The notes beneath the pieces were generated by a model that saw only the letters and a list, made by a program, of their open reading frames with translations, was not told the DNA's origin and did no database searches. Source: Trema orientale (lineage: Eukaryota; Streptophyta; Magnoliopsida; Rosales; Cannabaceae). From it: 64,000 nt of DNA. Shown here in pieces: positions 1-12,066 of this stretch. A program made the translations under genes and the position numbers. The first letter of the stretch is position 1. The number at the start of each line of letters is the position of its first letter. The stretch covers positions 334,090-398,089 of the forward strand of contig JXTC01000290.1 in NCBI GenBank assembly GCA_002914845.1, written 5' to 3'.

Positions 1-42
<42 letters not shown>
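1..42. repeat. (AT)n microsatellite
   Basis: Uninterrupted AT dinucleotide run at the left edge of the window. It may continue to the left. Confidence 0.95.
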
Positions 43-51
<9 letters not shown>

Positions 52-239
52 CTAGCTTAGATACGTGCCTTAGGCACGTGTTTCTCGTTATTATTGTTTT
101 TTTGGGTAAAAGGAGAGGACACGTATTGGAGTTGAGTCAAAAAGGTAAAGACACGTATTGAGCTTCTATTAGGAAAAAAGGTTAAGGGGAAAAAGGTTTT
201 AAAAAAGAAAAGAAAGAAAAAAAAGGACACAAGTGAAGC

Positions 240-575
240 AGGATAGGCAGAGGAACTGCCCATTTACACGTGCAGATGGGATTTCTGTTTCTACCGGAGC
301 AGTGTGGTGGAGCACCTTGATGGTCATACAGATATTATTCACAAGCAGTTATACAGCGACTGGCTACCTTGGTCAGACCTGGAACCCTCGTGTGAAGAAA
401 TTCATTCCCTTAATAATATACTATTATGGTTTGCAAGGGGGATGCAAAGAAGAGATTTACTGTTGCGTCGCTATTGGAGAAGGGAGCACGATGGAACATG
501 TGGTAGTATACTTCTAAAGGATTTTAAAAATCATATCAGAATGATGTGGAGCCATTATTTTATCCAGTCCTAACT
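240..575 (+). pseudogene. Possible decayed exon, START-domain-like
   Basis: Base composition here is more balanced than in the flanks, and two overlapping frames stay open. Switching frames gives short stretches that resemble the START domain of HD-ZIP proteins: VEHLDG near 307-324, then a CEE-type segment near 390-410. The apparent frame changes (for example near 302-306) suggest a relic rather than a gene. The similarity is short and recalled by eye, so the family call is weak. It could also be an unrelated coding remnant or chance. Confidence 0.2.
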
Positions 576-1207
576 TTCTTTACCATGATGTCGCGGTAAT
601 TCTTTACCATTCTGTGTTTCACAAGAAGTTTAACATTTAGATTCTCTTTATCTTCTCCTCTTTATAATGCTTTGAACTTGAATGTGAAATAAGTTCCTTA
701 CTAATTAAGGACGTCCTTTGGATGACAAGCACTCCCACCTCTAATGGGCTATAGGGGTAGCGGACCAAATGCTGAACCCTGTTCAATAAGTGTTACACGT
801 TTTTGTGTGTGTGTATATATATGTATAAGGTCAGTTTCATGAATTGTACATTATTTAGTTAATTCTATGTATTTGAGTGTCCGAGGTTGTTTGAAGTCTG
901 AAACTAGTTGTAATCTATTATTTTTTTTTCATCATAGTGGAATACTAGCATCACCAGCAACTGGATGTAGATTCCCACATTGGGAATTGAACCAGTATAA
1001 ATCCTTGTGTGTGCTACTGAGAAACATTGAAAACAGAGACGCCTCTATTGTCTAAAATAGTCGATGAGTTGTTTTAGGAAGGGTCTCAGAAGTTGGAATC
1101 AGGGGATGAAATTTTAATTAGTGAGGATAAGAGCAATTCATAGTAGATTTTCACGAGATGAATTAATAGTAGATTTTCAAACTTATTGAAATCAAAATTT
1201 ACATTTA

Positions 1208-1289
1208 ACAAATTAGAGAAAATAAGAAGGGAAGAAAAAAAAAAAAAAACAAATTAGAGAAAATAAGAAGGGAAGAAAAAAAAAAAAAA
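1208..1289. repeat. Tandem duplication, 41-bp unit
   Basis: The segment beginning acaaattagagaaaataaga occurs at 1208 and again at 1249. Each copy ends in a poly-A run. The copies are nearly identical, which suggests recent slippage or duplication. Confidence 0.85.
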
Positions 1290-2300
1290 GGAAGGAAAAA
1301 GCAATGTATAAGGAGCGAATGAGTACCCGCCTTTTAGGCACATAAACAAGCAAAGCTGGAAACATAATCTGACCTCGAAAGTTCTATTACTACATACAGT
1401 TCTGTAAGACATGCTTGGTTCCTTTACTTTCTGGTGCTACTTTCGAATTTCTAAGCTCACCATTTAGCACTGCAAATATTAATGGGGTAAATAAAGGAGG
1501 TATGGTTCGTTAAAGTTAGTTGTCATGATTCTTGTTATCTGATCACACAAAACTTAATGAGTTGTTGTATTTGTTTATATTTATCAGCCATAACTATATT
1601 AGAATTTTATCTTCCATTTTATCATCCGTAGAAGAACACATGCGTTCTATGCTTTTCTTCTCTTTTTCTTTTTACTTTTCTTTTTTCTTTTTCTTTTTTC
1701 TTTTTACGGATTAGGTATGCATTTCTATGTCTAATTTGTAAATCTTATCATTTTCTTGATCTCAAAAATGAATTACATCTCCCATCATCCTCTTTTTTCT
1801 TTTTTCTTTTTTTTTGTAATTTTAGTTATTAATAATTTCATGATAATTATAGGCATTAATATGTTGGCTTTTCAAAATCCACATTTGAATATGGTAGAGT
1901 CAAAGACAAATTGAGAAGAAAAATCTAGACTTTTTTTCTTTTTTTTTTCCTTCGCGAGAGACCATTGCAAAGGAAAAAGTAGCGTAGATAGAAGAGAACT
2001 AACTAGACCCCTGGATTTTGGACAATGTGCAATGCACACGTGATTTAAGGGCAAAAACAAACAGAAACCGAAAAAAGGGACTAAAGTGTCACGAAAATAG
2101 TAAGTTTGAGAAGTTAAAAGCTATAAAATAGAAAATATATAGTTTTAAGTGATATATTTTGTAAAGGTTGGGGACTCTAGGTTTATTATTCATTCATGAA
2201 GGAGGGATGAGAAAGAAAAAGTTGGCCATCCATTTTGTTTTCCGTTTAGAGAACTCTTTTTTCGTGAGTTTTCTTTTGTCCACCACGATGTCAGAAACAA

Positions 2301-2400
2301 AGTTCTTCTCTAGGAAGATAGCCATTCGATTGGCCATTAATTTTAGCCCATGAAAGTAGGCGACTTTTACATGTCATCTTACGTACGGCAGTGATGACAT
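2301..2400 (+). promoter_or_regulatory. DRP4 promoter module, distal copy a
   Basis: The order is a TTCTCTAGGAAGA box, a GATTGGCCATTAATTTTAGC box carrying an inverted CCAAT core, and a TTTTACATGTCATCTTACGT box. The same order recurs at 2648-2768 and 13621-13715. Function is inferred only from its recurrence upstream of DRP4 genes. Confidence 0.45.
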
Positions 2401-2647
2401 ATATAAATTATACATGAGTTAAAAATGTAGAAACTGAAAAACGGGGATTCAATATATGCTCTTATTAAAAGATTTCATAGAGGAAAAAAAAGGTGGCAAT
2501 GCAGGCACCAATTTTTATTTTTAAAATGCAATGAAATTTCTTATTATTTATATAAATTTACATGATTTCATATGGTCATTAATTAATTTTTTTTTTCGAA
2601 ATTTATTTTTTCAATTTTCAGTTTTGTAAAGTGTTAATAAAAAAAGG

Positions 2648-2768
2648 AAGTCCTTCTATATGAAGAAAGCAATCAGTTGGATGTTAATTTTAGCCCCATA
2701 CAAGACTGCAAGTATGGAACTTTTACATGTCATCTTATGTACGGGCTACGGCGGTGCCGACATATACT
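2648..2768 (+). promoter_or_regulatory. DRP4 promoter module, distal copy b
   Basis: Second copy of the 2301-2400 module: TCCTTCTATATGAAGAAAGC, then TTAATTTTAGCCCC, then TTTTACATGTCATCTTATGT. The CCAAT core is degraded to AGTTGG. Confidence 0.4.
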
Positions 2769-3267
2769 GAATATGAATGAAGGAATCTTGAAAAGAAAGA
2801 TTAAATAAGCAATGAATTTTTTCTCTCTTTTTTTCCTGCAAATGTCCTTTCTTCAATGCGAATAGTAAAAAAATAATATTATATATCTTAATTTTTGTAT
2901 CACATATAGCATATAAGTTATCACTATCTGATTAATGTGTTAAAATTTATTTAAAATAGATTAAATATTATCATTAATTAAGTTATGACAAATCACATGT
3001 TACATATGTTAGTATTAAAAATTTGGTACAAAAATTAATACTTCAAGTATTATCCATAGTAAAAAGGCAAATAACATCTTCTCTTGGAGTTTGGACAGAA
3101 AGGAAATCAAACTTAGTACAACATATAACAGTTTCATTTGTGAATGCAAATATTGGCTCATATTTCAGCTTTTGTTATCTTACGCGGAAATTTTAAAGCA
3201 AGTTAAAGCTTCAACAGTTTCATATTATGCTATGTTGTTGTTGTTGCTGATCACAACAGTCAAGAGA

Positions 3268-3309
3268 TAAGACTACTTAGTCAAGAAGAGAAACAACGCC
3301 ATTGGCTGG

Positions 3310-3312
<3 letters not shown>
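3268..3312 (+). promoter_or_regulatory. DRP4 promoter module (gene 1), CATTGGCT box
   Basis: GACTACTTAGTCAAGAAGAG is followed by AAACAACGCCATTGGCT, about 360 bp upstream of the DRP4-1 start codon. Nearly the same block stands upstream of DRP4-2 (14183-14226). CATTGG is an inverted CCAAT box. Confidence 0.5.

Positions 3313-3342
<30 letters not shown>
3311..3342. repeat. (CT)n tract, distal
   Basis: CT dinucleotide run directly after the CATTGGCT module. Confidence 0.9.
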
Positions 3343-3346
<4 letters not shown>

Positions 3347-3535
3347 ACATTTTTAGCCTGCGGCATGGTTTCAAATAGATATGCAGACCTATGATGTACA
3401 AAAGCAACAAAAACCATCAACAAACAAATCTCTCTCAATGTCGTGTCCCAATATCTTAACTCCTAAGCTCTCTCCTTTAAGTTTTCAACTTCCAAAGTTA
3501 TTTCGAGCCCAGTAAATTCTCGACTTTCTGTAACT

Positions 3536-3543
3536 CTATATAT
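3536..3543 (+). promoter_or_regulatory. Probable TATA box of DRP4-1
   Basis: CTATATAT lies about 130 bp upstream of the ATG, in a block conserved with DRP4-2 (14398-14405). Confidence 0.5.
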
Positions 3544-3617
3544 CGCTATACCACTTTAGTCATTCTCTTCAACAATCTCACTCACCACTAAGTTCTCGCT
3601 ACTGAACATTTCTGACT

Positions 3618-3620
3618 CTA

Positions 3621-3662
<42 letters not shown>
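3618..3662. repeat. (CT)n(TA)n leader microsatellite of DRP4-1
   Basis: A compound CT then TA repeat ends 8 bp before the start codon, so it probably lies in the 5' UTR. CT/GA tracts in plant leaders can bind BPC/GAGA factors; that role is inferred here. Confidence 0.85.
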
Positions 3663-3664
<2 letters not shown>

Positions 3665-3669
3665 AAGAA

Positions 3670-5712
3670 ATGGGGGGTGAAAAGCTCAACTCTTTTCACA
3701 ACGTATCAAATAGTTCTGATCTTGATCATCATGATAAAGGCTCATACGAAATCGTTAAGGTAGATGATCCTAATGAGTTACCACTGCTAGCACCAATCGT
3801 TTCGTCCTACAATGACCGAATCCGTCCGGTGCTCGATGCCGTCGACAAGCTCCGAAACCTTGCGGTTATGGAGGAAGGGATCGAGCTTCCTACCATTGTC
3901 GTCGTTGGCGACCAATCCTCCGGCAAGTCCTCTGTCCTCGAATCACTCGCTCGTATCAGTCTTCCACGGGGCCAGGGCATTTGCACCAGGGTCCCCCTCA
4001 TAATGAGACTCCAAAACCACTCAAATCCTCTACCAGAGCTTTATTTGGAGTACAACAATGGCAAAGTTGTTCATGTGGACGAAGAATCGATCTCAGAAGC
4101 TATAAATCTCGCAACAGAGGAGATTGCCGGAGGTGGTAAGGGAATATCTAAGACCCCTTTGACTCTTGTTGTTAAAAAGAATGGTGTTCCGGATTTGACA
4201 ATGATTGATCTCCCCGGGATTACCAGAGTCCCTGTTCATGGTCAGCCAGAAAATATCTATGATCAGATTAAAGATATTATTATGGAGTATATAAAGCCTG
4301 AAGCCAGCATAATTCTCAATGTGTTGTCTGCAACCGTTGACTTTCCCACCTGTGAGTCAATTCGGATGTCACAGAGCGTTGACAGAACAGGGGAGAGGAC
4401 ACTGGCTGTCGTTACTAAGTCCGATAAGGCGCCAGAAGGGCTTTTGGAGAAGGTTACTGCTGATGATGTCAATATTGGGCTTGGTTATGTCTGTGTCAGG
4501 AACAGGGTCGGAGATGAATCCTATGAAGAAGCTCGGTTCGAGGAATCCAAGCTTTTCCAGACTCATTCTGAGCTTTCGAAGATCGATAAATCGATTGTGG
4601 GAATCCCTGTTTTGGCTCAGAAGCTTACGCAGATTCAAGCCAAGAGTATAGCTAGAAACTTGCCGGACATCGTTAAGAAGATCAATGACAAGTTAAACCA
4701 AAATCTTGCTGAGTTCAAAAAACTCCCCAAGGCGATGAACTCTTTTGCGGAGGCCATGACGGCTTTCATGAGGATCATTGGGCTAGTCAAAGAATCATTG
4801 AGGAAAATTCTCCTGAGAGGGGAGTTCGACGAGTACCCAGATGAGAAAAGCATGCATTGTAAAGCTCGGTTCGTTGAGATGCTCAATGGTTTCTCTGATG
4901 AGCTTCAGAATTGTCCTCAGAGCGACCAAACCCGGAATTTTTTAATGGATGAGATCAAGCATTTGGAGGAAGCCAAGGAGATTTCTCTGCCTAATTTCCT
5001 TCCTCGGACCGCTTTTCTCTCTATATTACACGAAAAGATTAATGGGATTTCGAGCATTCCCATAGATTTTGTGGCAAAGCTTTGGGATTACATAGAACAT
5101 GTGGTGATTACTGTTCTGATGAATCATGTGGAAGACTATTACCAGCTTCAGCTCTCAACCAGAAGAGCAGGGCTTAATCTGATAGAGAAGATGAAAGAGA
5201 AATCAATGAAGTGGGTTATGGAGGTCGTTGAGATGGAGAAGCTTACCGATTATACTTGTAACCCGGACTTCGAATCCGAGTGGAACAAGTTCATGGCTCA
5301 AAAGGAGTCATTCATGTCATATGTTAAAATCTATGATACGATAAATATTGGAGGTTTTGGCTCGGTCGACGCCATAAATGCAAGGCAGTTTCCACATCTT
5401 TCACAACAAGCTTATGACTTGAGGATGAGAATCGTTGCATACTGGAAAATTGTGTTGAGAAGGCTGGTTGACTCCATGGCTTTGCACTTGCAGCTGAGTG
5501 TTCATAAGCTTGTGAATAAGGAATTGGAGAAGGAGATTGTGTCTGAGTTAATGGCTTCTAATGAAAATGTGTTCGAGAGATTGATGGAGGAATCCCCTTC
5601 AGTTGCTACAAAGAGGATCAAGCTGACTGGGAGTACTAAGAAGCTCAATGAGTGTAAGGAGATTTTGGCTACAATCATGGACCGAATTGCTACGTCTAGT
5701 TGTGGTGACTGA
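3670..5712 (+). CDS. DRP4C: Dynamin-related protein 4C-like GTPase, copy 1
   Basis: An intronless 680-residue large GTPase of the plant DRP4/Mx-like class. The G domain begins near residue 46. The G1 P-loop GDQSSGKS is at 80-87, the switch threonine is in ICTRVP near 106, G3 DLPG is at 180-183 and G4 TKSD at 249-252. A helical stalk follows (about 330-570), and a GED-type end (about 590-675) includes the ERLMEESPSVATKR segment. There is no PH or proline-rich domain, so membrane or ribonucleoprotein contact would come from the stalk loop, as in Mx proteins. The start is the first ATG after the CT/TA leader and aligns with the paralogs. It is first of five tandem copies. The family's role in plants is poorly known. 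Confidence 0.95.
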   Translation: MGGEKLNSFHNVSNSSDLDHHDKGSYEIVKVDDPNELPLLAPIVSSYNDRIRPVLDAVDKLRNLAVMEEGIELPTIVVVGDQSSGKSSVLESLARISLPRGQGICTRVPLIMRLQNHSNPLPELYLEYNNGKVVHVDEESISEAINLATEEIAGGGKGISKTPLTLVVKKNGVPDLTMIDLPGITRVPVHGQPENIYDQIKDIIMEYIKPEASIILNVLSATVDFPTCESIRMSQSVDRTGERTLAVVTKSDKAPEGLLEKVTADDVNIGLGYVCVRNRVGDESYEEARFEESKLFQTHSELSKIDKSIVGIPVLAQKLTQIQAKSIARNLPDIVKKINDKLNQNLAEFKKLPKAMNSFAEAMTAFMRIIGLVKESLRKILLRGEFDEYPDEKSMHCKARFVEMLNGFSDELQNCPQSDQTRNFLMDEIKHLEEAKEISLPNFLPRTAFLSILHEKINGISSIPIDFVAKLWDYIEHVVITVLMNHVEDYYQLQLSTRRAGLNLIEKMKEKSMKWVMEVVEMEKLTDYTCNPDFESEWNKFMAQKESFMSYVKIYDTINIGGFGSVDAINARQFPHLSQQAYDLRMRIVAYWKIVLRRLVDSMALHLQLSVHKLVNKELEKEIVSELMASNENVFERLMEESPSVATKRIKLTGSTKKLNECKEILATIMDRIATSSCGD

Positions 5713-6463
5713 TCGAGTTTTGGCTTTGGCTATATGACGTTTCCTCGTCCCCCCGAGGTGACATTATGTACCAAGTTATATATGGTCCGGTTGCTGGTCA
5801 AGTTTACGTATAAGGGGTTTTTTTTTTTTTTCATGTTTTGTGTTTTGTTAAAGTGTGCTTGAGTCCTTTTTTTTAATATTTTTTTTTTTAATTTTATGCG
5901 GTCTGTTCTTATATTTCTAATAATCTATAAATATGAAGTGGATAATTAGTTTATGGTATTTTGATTATGTAATTTGCTGCTAATACAACTTTCCGGTTGA
6001 CTCTGAGACCTCTTCTTCCCATAGAACCTAAAGCCCACATAGCCTCATTGGCCATTAACTCGTTGATCCACAGAGACACCATATTACTTGAGATAAATAA
6101 TGTACTCTAAATTATTCAAAATTTTCCGCTTGGAATCAGCTTTCACAAATTAAGGACTTTTGAGCTGATTTTGAAACATGACTTCAGTTTGTTGCAAACC
6201 ATTACCACCAAATAAGTTCTCCTTCGTTGTTATAGTTGGCAATAATTTCAAAATCCTTTATCTATATATATATATATATATAGATTTTTTTTTTCTAAAA
6301 GAGCAAAACACAGCCTTAATTTATTTATTTTGAACCTACTTTCGCCCAGTTTTTCATTACGTTACCGTGTTTGGAGAAGAAACTTCTTACGGTCATTGCA
6401 AACTAATAAACCATGCATGATAAGCTCTTCTAATTAGTTTGGCATATTAATTATATTTTAAGT
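5713..6463. other. 3' flank of DRP4-1, no gene seen
   Basis: Contains the probable 3' UTR with T-rich tracts, then AT-rich DNA with a (TA)n run near 6265-6283. The short GGTTGCTGG-type block after the stop is also found after DRP4-2. Confidence 0.6.
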
Positions 6464-6716
6464 TTCCCAATCCAACAGGTTTTTTTTTTCCTTACCTATT
6501 GATAAATACATTTTTTTTGCCATTGAATCATAATAATTTAACGGATATCATAATTTGAGTAGTTAGAAAAAAATAATAATAAAAAAAATAAATACACATT
6601 ATTTAATATTTTTATCTCTCCATCTTTTTCCATAAAAATGCGTTCATGATTAATTTTAATTGGACAAATTAATACTTAGAGATAAATTAAAAAAAAACCG
6701 ACAAAATTGGTGCCCA
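6464..6716. mobile_element. MITE-like element, CCAAT-TIR family member 1
   Basis: The left end CCCAATCCAACAGGTTTTTT is an imperfect inverted match to the right end, which reads AAAAAACCGACAAAATTGG then TGCCCAT. The interior is AT-rich with no coding potential. The end structure resembles the elements at 20034-20277 and 21090-21316. Confidence 0.5.
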
Positions 6717-7168
6717 TATTTTAATAAGTAAAAAAATACATGTCTTTGATCTATTATCTATCATTGTTATTCCAAGCGTGTTATAATAAGCTGTATGTCG
6801 CAAAAAGAAAAAAATTTAAAAAAAGAAAAAACCAATGCTAATTGGCATGCTAAGCACGTAGTTTGAACCGTTTACTCGAAATCCAAATTAATGAACCCAA
6901 GTTGGTGGTGTGATTCATAATTGCATACTAAGATTAATATACCACATACCGAAAATTAGAGAAACAAATATGAAAATATTGTCTCTGTAAATATACTGAA
7001 CTAATCACTTTTGCTTCTATCAAATTAAGATGAGGTTTTGGCTTTGAGGTGTATTTGGAAAGAAACAATTAAAAGTGAAGAATTAAATTAATCAAGCACA
7101 AGAGTTAAAAAAACCTCGCCACTCTTCTCTCCTCTACAAAATTCCCTTTCATCCCATATATCAGGATT
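6717..7168. other. AT-rich intergenic DNA
   Basis: I see no gene, RNA or clear repeat structure here. Confidence 0.5.
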
Positions 7169-9800
7169 CACTATAAGAAAAGTACGGATTAGCAACATTT
7201 CGTTTAATGACATTTGCGGAAAAATGTCACTATAATACTACCTTAGTGGTATTTGCTTAAAAAAGTCACTACAGTTTATCTTTATTAGCATTTATCAAAT
7301 GTCACTAATATTTTAGTCTAGTGATATTTAAGCAAAGACTACTATAATTTATCTTAACACTAATTTTTAATCTAATGACGTTTTAAAAAATGTCACTTAT
7401 TCACTTTGAGTATTATTGATCATTTTAGAAATAGAATAAAATGAAAGGTATATAATTAGTATTTGAATAATTTGAAATATATATATATGAAGATATTGTT
7501 TAAAAGGATAAAATGAACCGTTAAATGGTAATATAAAATTCATAAGGACACATGTCTTAAAATTATTTAGTTATTATTATTTTTTTCCTTCTATAATAAT
7601 TTTTTCTGATTAGATATATGTTATATTATATTTGAAAACACTTTCTTTTTTGCTGGAATGAAAACACATGCATGCACACTTAAGCAACATGTTTTGTTTT
7701 TTTTTTTTTTAAAAAAAAAGGAAAGATACGGCTCCTAATTTTAATAGAGCTCGCTTTCTTTTCTTTTTTTTTTTCCTTTTTCTTTTCTTATTTGTAGACC
7801 TTTTTCTAAAAAGCTAAAAAGAAAGACACGTATGGATCTTATCTCAAATAAGATTGCTAAAACATAAGAATTTAAATTTAAAATTTTTCTAGATTTTCAA
7901 ATTTTTAGAAGTCCTAAAATTCATCCCAAATTGAAACAAATTTTGAACTAAAAATAACTCATCCATCACTAACCTATATCATTTCTCATCTATCTAGCAA
8001 TGTACCTTCATCCATCAATTATGATTATCTTTAAATTAAGTAAAGTTCTCATGATTTTGCCTGTGCTTATGTTTAAGCCTCCATCGTTTTTCTTCTCTAA
8101 TACTTGTGTAATCTTGTGAGTCATCTTCAAATTTATCTCTTATAGTTCTTTTTGTAAACTAATGATTTCTTTTAGTTTTATAAATATTGTTAAGTTTCTC
8201 TTTGAATTATTTGTCAGGTTTAACAATTTAATTAAAGGCTTCATCTAATACAAGGCTTTTCTAGAGAAGAAAAAAGAGCATTTGAGGAAGCACAAATTAA
8301 ATAGGGGAGGAAAAGGAAAACGCAAGCATCTAGGATTTGATCTATAAGTTAATCTTTCTTTTTTTTTTTTTCTTTTTACTTCTATGAGAAACTTTTAGAT
8401 TATTTTCTAATAATAAAATATTACTTATTTCTCCTTTATTTGTTCATTTTTCAGGATGAGACATACAGATGAGATGGGTGTGCTAGACTATCTAAGCAAC
8501 AACAATAACTCAATTCACAATTTTCGAAGATGATCTACAATTTTGTAGCCTTAGATTATTTACAATTTTTTTGATTTTAAATTCTTGTAAACTGAATTAC
8601 TTCATTAATAAATATTTTCTATTTTGTAATTTTTAATTCTATGATCGATATTATATTGTAATTATTTCTTCATAATGAAATGATAATGAAAAACTACGAT
8701 AAATAATTCAACAAATTCACATACGATAAGTATCTACCTAAGTATAATAATTAGGAAGCGAACGTTGATAACAATTTTTTTTGTAGACAATTAAAGTAAA
8801 TAAATGTAAATTCTTATTATATAATCTTTTGATATAAAAAAAAAAATAGCCATCAGAATTTTTGTAACAAACAGAAAACTTTTTTTGTAGTGACTAGATT
8901 AGTGACATTTTTCCAAATATCATTAATTTGTTTTATAACATTTTTAAAATGCTACTATAATTTCTTTTTTAACTTTTAAAACAATTTTTGAATATTATTT
9001 TAATAATTTGGTGACATTTGAAAGTGTCATTGATACAATTTAATAGCATTTTATAAATGCCACTAAAATGGATTAATTAGTGACATTTCAAATGTCACTA
9101 GGACTTTTAGTCACACGAGCATATTTTACATTTATTTCAAATGCCACTAACTCTATAGATGTCACTAAAACTATGTAATAGTGGCATGTTTAAATGCTAC
9201 AAATCAAGATTTTTGTTGTTCTCTCTTCGACAGGAATTTTTCTTTGTTGTTTTATTTTTCTTTTGTTTTTTTCAATAATCATTCACTATGTGTGAAAGCA
9301 TGAGTTATCCTATATTTAGAGTTATATATATTATGTCTTACTTGATTATAGATCTGTGTGAGATTTATTTATTTTCTTTATATTCATACAATTTTCCTTT
9401 GCTATTTTTTAGATCTGAGACTTCTCTAGTTCAGATCTGGAAGATTTTTTGCAGTTCAAGATCAATTTATGCAAAAGATCTGTCACAGTATCACTCAAAA
9501 GAACCAACTATGGTAGCGCGCTACGACAAAAATTCTAATATATGACATTTTAAAATGTCATTGTTATATACTTTTAGTGACATTTGTCACAAGTGTCGGA
9601 GATACCAGTGTGACTAAAAGTCCTCGTGACATTTGAAATGCCACTATATCATCCTTTTCAGTGGCATTTATAAAATACTATTAAATTTTATTAGTGATAT
9701 TTCTAAATGTAACCAAATTATTAAAATTAATAAGTATATAAAAATTTTAAAGTGTAAAATAATATCTTAGAGGCATTTTAAAAATGTTATTAAATCATAA
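7169..9800. mobile_element. CACTA-like (En/Spm) transposon nest, non-autonomous
   Basis: A CACTATAAGAAAA end at 7169 faces a TTTTTTTGTAGTG end finishing near 8893, the terminal form typical of CACTA elements. Short subterminal repeats of the type GTGACATTTgaaATGTCAC crowd 7190-7420, 8890-9215 and 9540-9790 in both orientations. The segment 8985-9222 is an inverted copy of 9515-9790, so at least two element ends meet here. No transposase frame is visible. The exact borders and target duplications are uncertain. Confidence 0.5.
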
Positions 9801-12050
9801 ATGACTCATAAAGCTCCAATTATACCTCTCGTTGGATTTTGTGTTTCCTCCTAGATCCTTAGTCATGTAATATTTGATAAAACTAATGACTCCTCTAAGG
9901 ACAAAAGCATAGATAATATTATTGTAGGAATAGTACAAAGCTTGAATGATTAGATCTTAACGACAAATCAAAGATGATGATCAAGTTTAACTTCAACATA
10001 AAAAAGATGAAAAGATCTTGGAAGGTTGGAATCTTTATCAACCAATCAAAGTATGTCTTTTTGGAAAAAAAAAAAAAAAAGAGAAATGTTTGAAGATATC
10101 GAAAGAAAGAAAATTTTGTATGGATGTTATTTTTAAATGAATTATTATGAGCCTAAATTTGATTTGCGTATTAATTATTCATATATGATTCAAATTGCGT
10201 GCACAATCTATATTACTTAAACTTTTATATTTATGCAAATGATTGATAATTTTTACATGATAAATACCATGCATATTAATTGAATTTTTCTATTATCTAT
10301 ATTAGTGATACATTTGAACTCAAAATGAAATGTTGTTTGAATTCAATGTTTATATTTTATAACTTTGTCATTTTAAATATTTATGATTCTTCATCCTATG
10401 ACATTTATATGAACAAATTTTGTTGATGAAATTACATATGAGGTTCTCATTAGCTTTCAAGACTTGGATTAATATTCTTTAAGATTCAATGATAGTTTAG
10501 ACTCTATATTAAGATTTTATTATCTAATGAAGCCTTTCTTGAATATTTTTCTTAGCTTTGATGTCTTATGCTTAAGATTCTTTCATTTGGCATTGATATC
10601 TCTCATGTATGAATGATCTTTACTCATTTTAATTTGGTTATTAACATTTTGATCATGATTCATATTTTGAGATGGAATATATTTATGATTTTTTTATGCT
10701 AAATGGTCATATATCTTATGAATGCATCTTTTTTTATATGCTCTTTATAGTTAGGTGGAAATAAAGAAAAAGAAATTATTTCACTATTGTACTTGAATGA
10801 TTTGAATTTCTCCTATGCTTTGTGATGATTATACTTGGAGAAATATATTTTCAACAAGTAAAATATTAAGATTTAGAGTTTTTATGATCTTCATTTGATT
10901 CAACTTCTCTATTTTGAATTTACTATATTTGTCATACTTATTATCAATAGAGGAAGTTTTGCCAAAAATTAAAAAGAATGCTCTTATTTTCACTTTGACA
11001 TCATATTGTTGTTCAATCTTTTGTTTGATATTATTATTCTTATTTTGAAGATTGTTTAATTCTTGTCCCTCCATATCTCCTTATTGCATAACTTGTCATA
11101 CTATTTTTCACATAGAAGAAAATTGTTTATGCATTGCTCTTCCATATACTTTTGTCATGATTTCAAACAAGAAGAAAAATATAATGAATAAATGTGCGTA
11201 GATATTTTTTTTTTGGAAGATATTTTTAAGAACTATTCAGAATTTTTTTTGATGTATTAGATTTTCCTGGAAATCTTTTCAACTTTATGCTTATTTTGAA
11301 AATATCTTGAAAGATTCATTCCTTACGAGATATCTAGTTTGAAAATTGTTTATATCTTTTTAATGAAGCCAAAATGGGGAGAAGAACGGTGATTTATGAA
11401 TATGAGGAGAAAAAGATTTATTTATGAGTATGTATATTTTAAGGGGGAGAACTTTGTTTAGCACACATTTTTAGTTTTCTCATAATATACTTATAATGCT
11501 CAATTGAGTTAAAAAAGGAGAGCAAGTCCTTTTTACTTTCTCAAGCATATTTTGAGGTGGAGTTTAAAATATGGTAAACATTAAGGTAAACCTATCAAAT
11601 TTTATATTTTCATATCCTTATTATATATTTCTTTTATCTCGTAAATCAATATTTGTCATTATCAAAAAGGGAGAAATTATTTAAAAATTAGGATTTCAAT
11701 CTTAGTTAATCTTATTTTGAAGATAACAAACATTTGCTTTAATATTAATAATTTAACTTGAGTGTATAGTGAAATAGTTTTTAAAGTTTTAACTCAAGTT
11801 GATCAAGGAATCAAGCTTAAAAATGGATGCATATTGAACTTATTAGAATCAAACTTGAAGCTGGACAATCAAGATAAAAGACCATACTTAGATAGGGTAT
11901 ATTTCATATTTAGTCTTGTATTTGATTTAGTTCATTGCACATAAATTTTCTTTGTATTGGCTCATACTTTCAAAGGAGTTTTCAAACTATCTTAATCTTA
12001 AAATGATTATTTTATTTAGAAGTTTGAAAATAGAAAATAATGATTTATTT
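9801..12050. other. AT-rich DNA with possible decayed copia remnant
   Basis: No intact gene. At about 11653-11690, TTTGTCATTATCAAAAAGGG is followed by AGAAATT. This resembles the polypurine stretch that precedes the 3' LTR in many plant copia elements. No LTR pair or coding domain can be recognised around it. Confidence 0.35.
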
Positions 12051-12066
12051 AAATGGGCGAAATATT

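Larger units (their letters stand above)
576..3267. other. Intergenic, AT-rich, no intact gene
   Basis: I see no supported gene. The interval contains a 41-bp tandem duplication (1208-1289), polypyrimidine runs (about 1655-1705 and 1790-1815) and two copies of the DRP4 promoter module (2301-2400 and 2648-2768). The short open frames here are low-complexity. Confidence 0.6.

Noticed and set aside
10829..11074. An 81-codon Lys/Asn-rich minus-strand frame
   Set aside because: Composition reflects AT-rich DNA; there is no domain or conserved neighbour.
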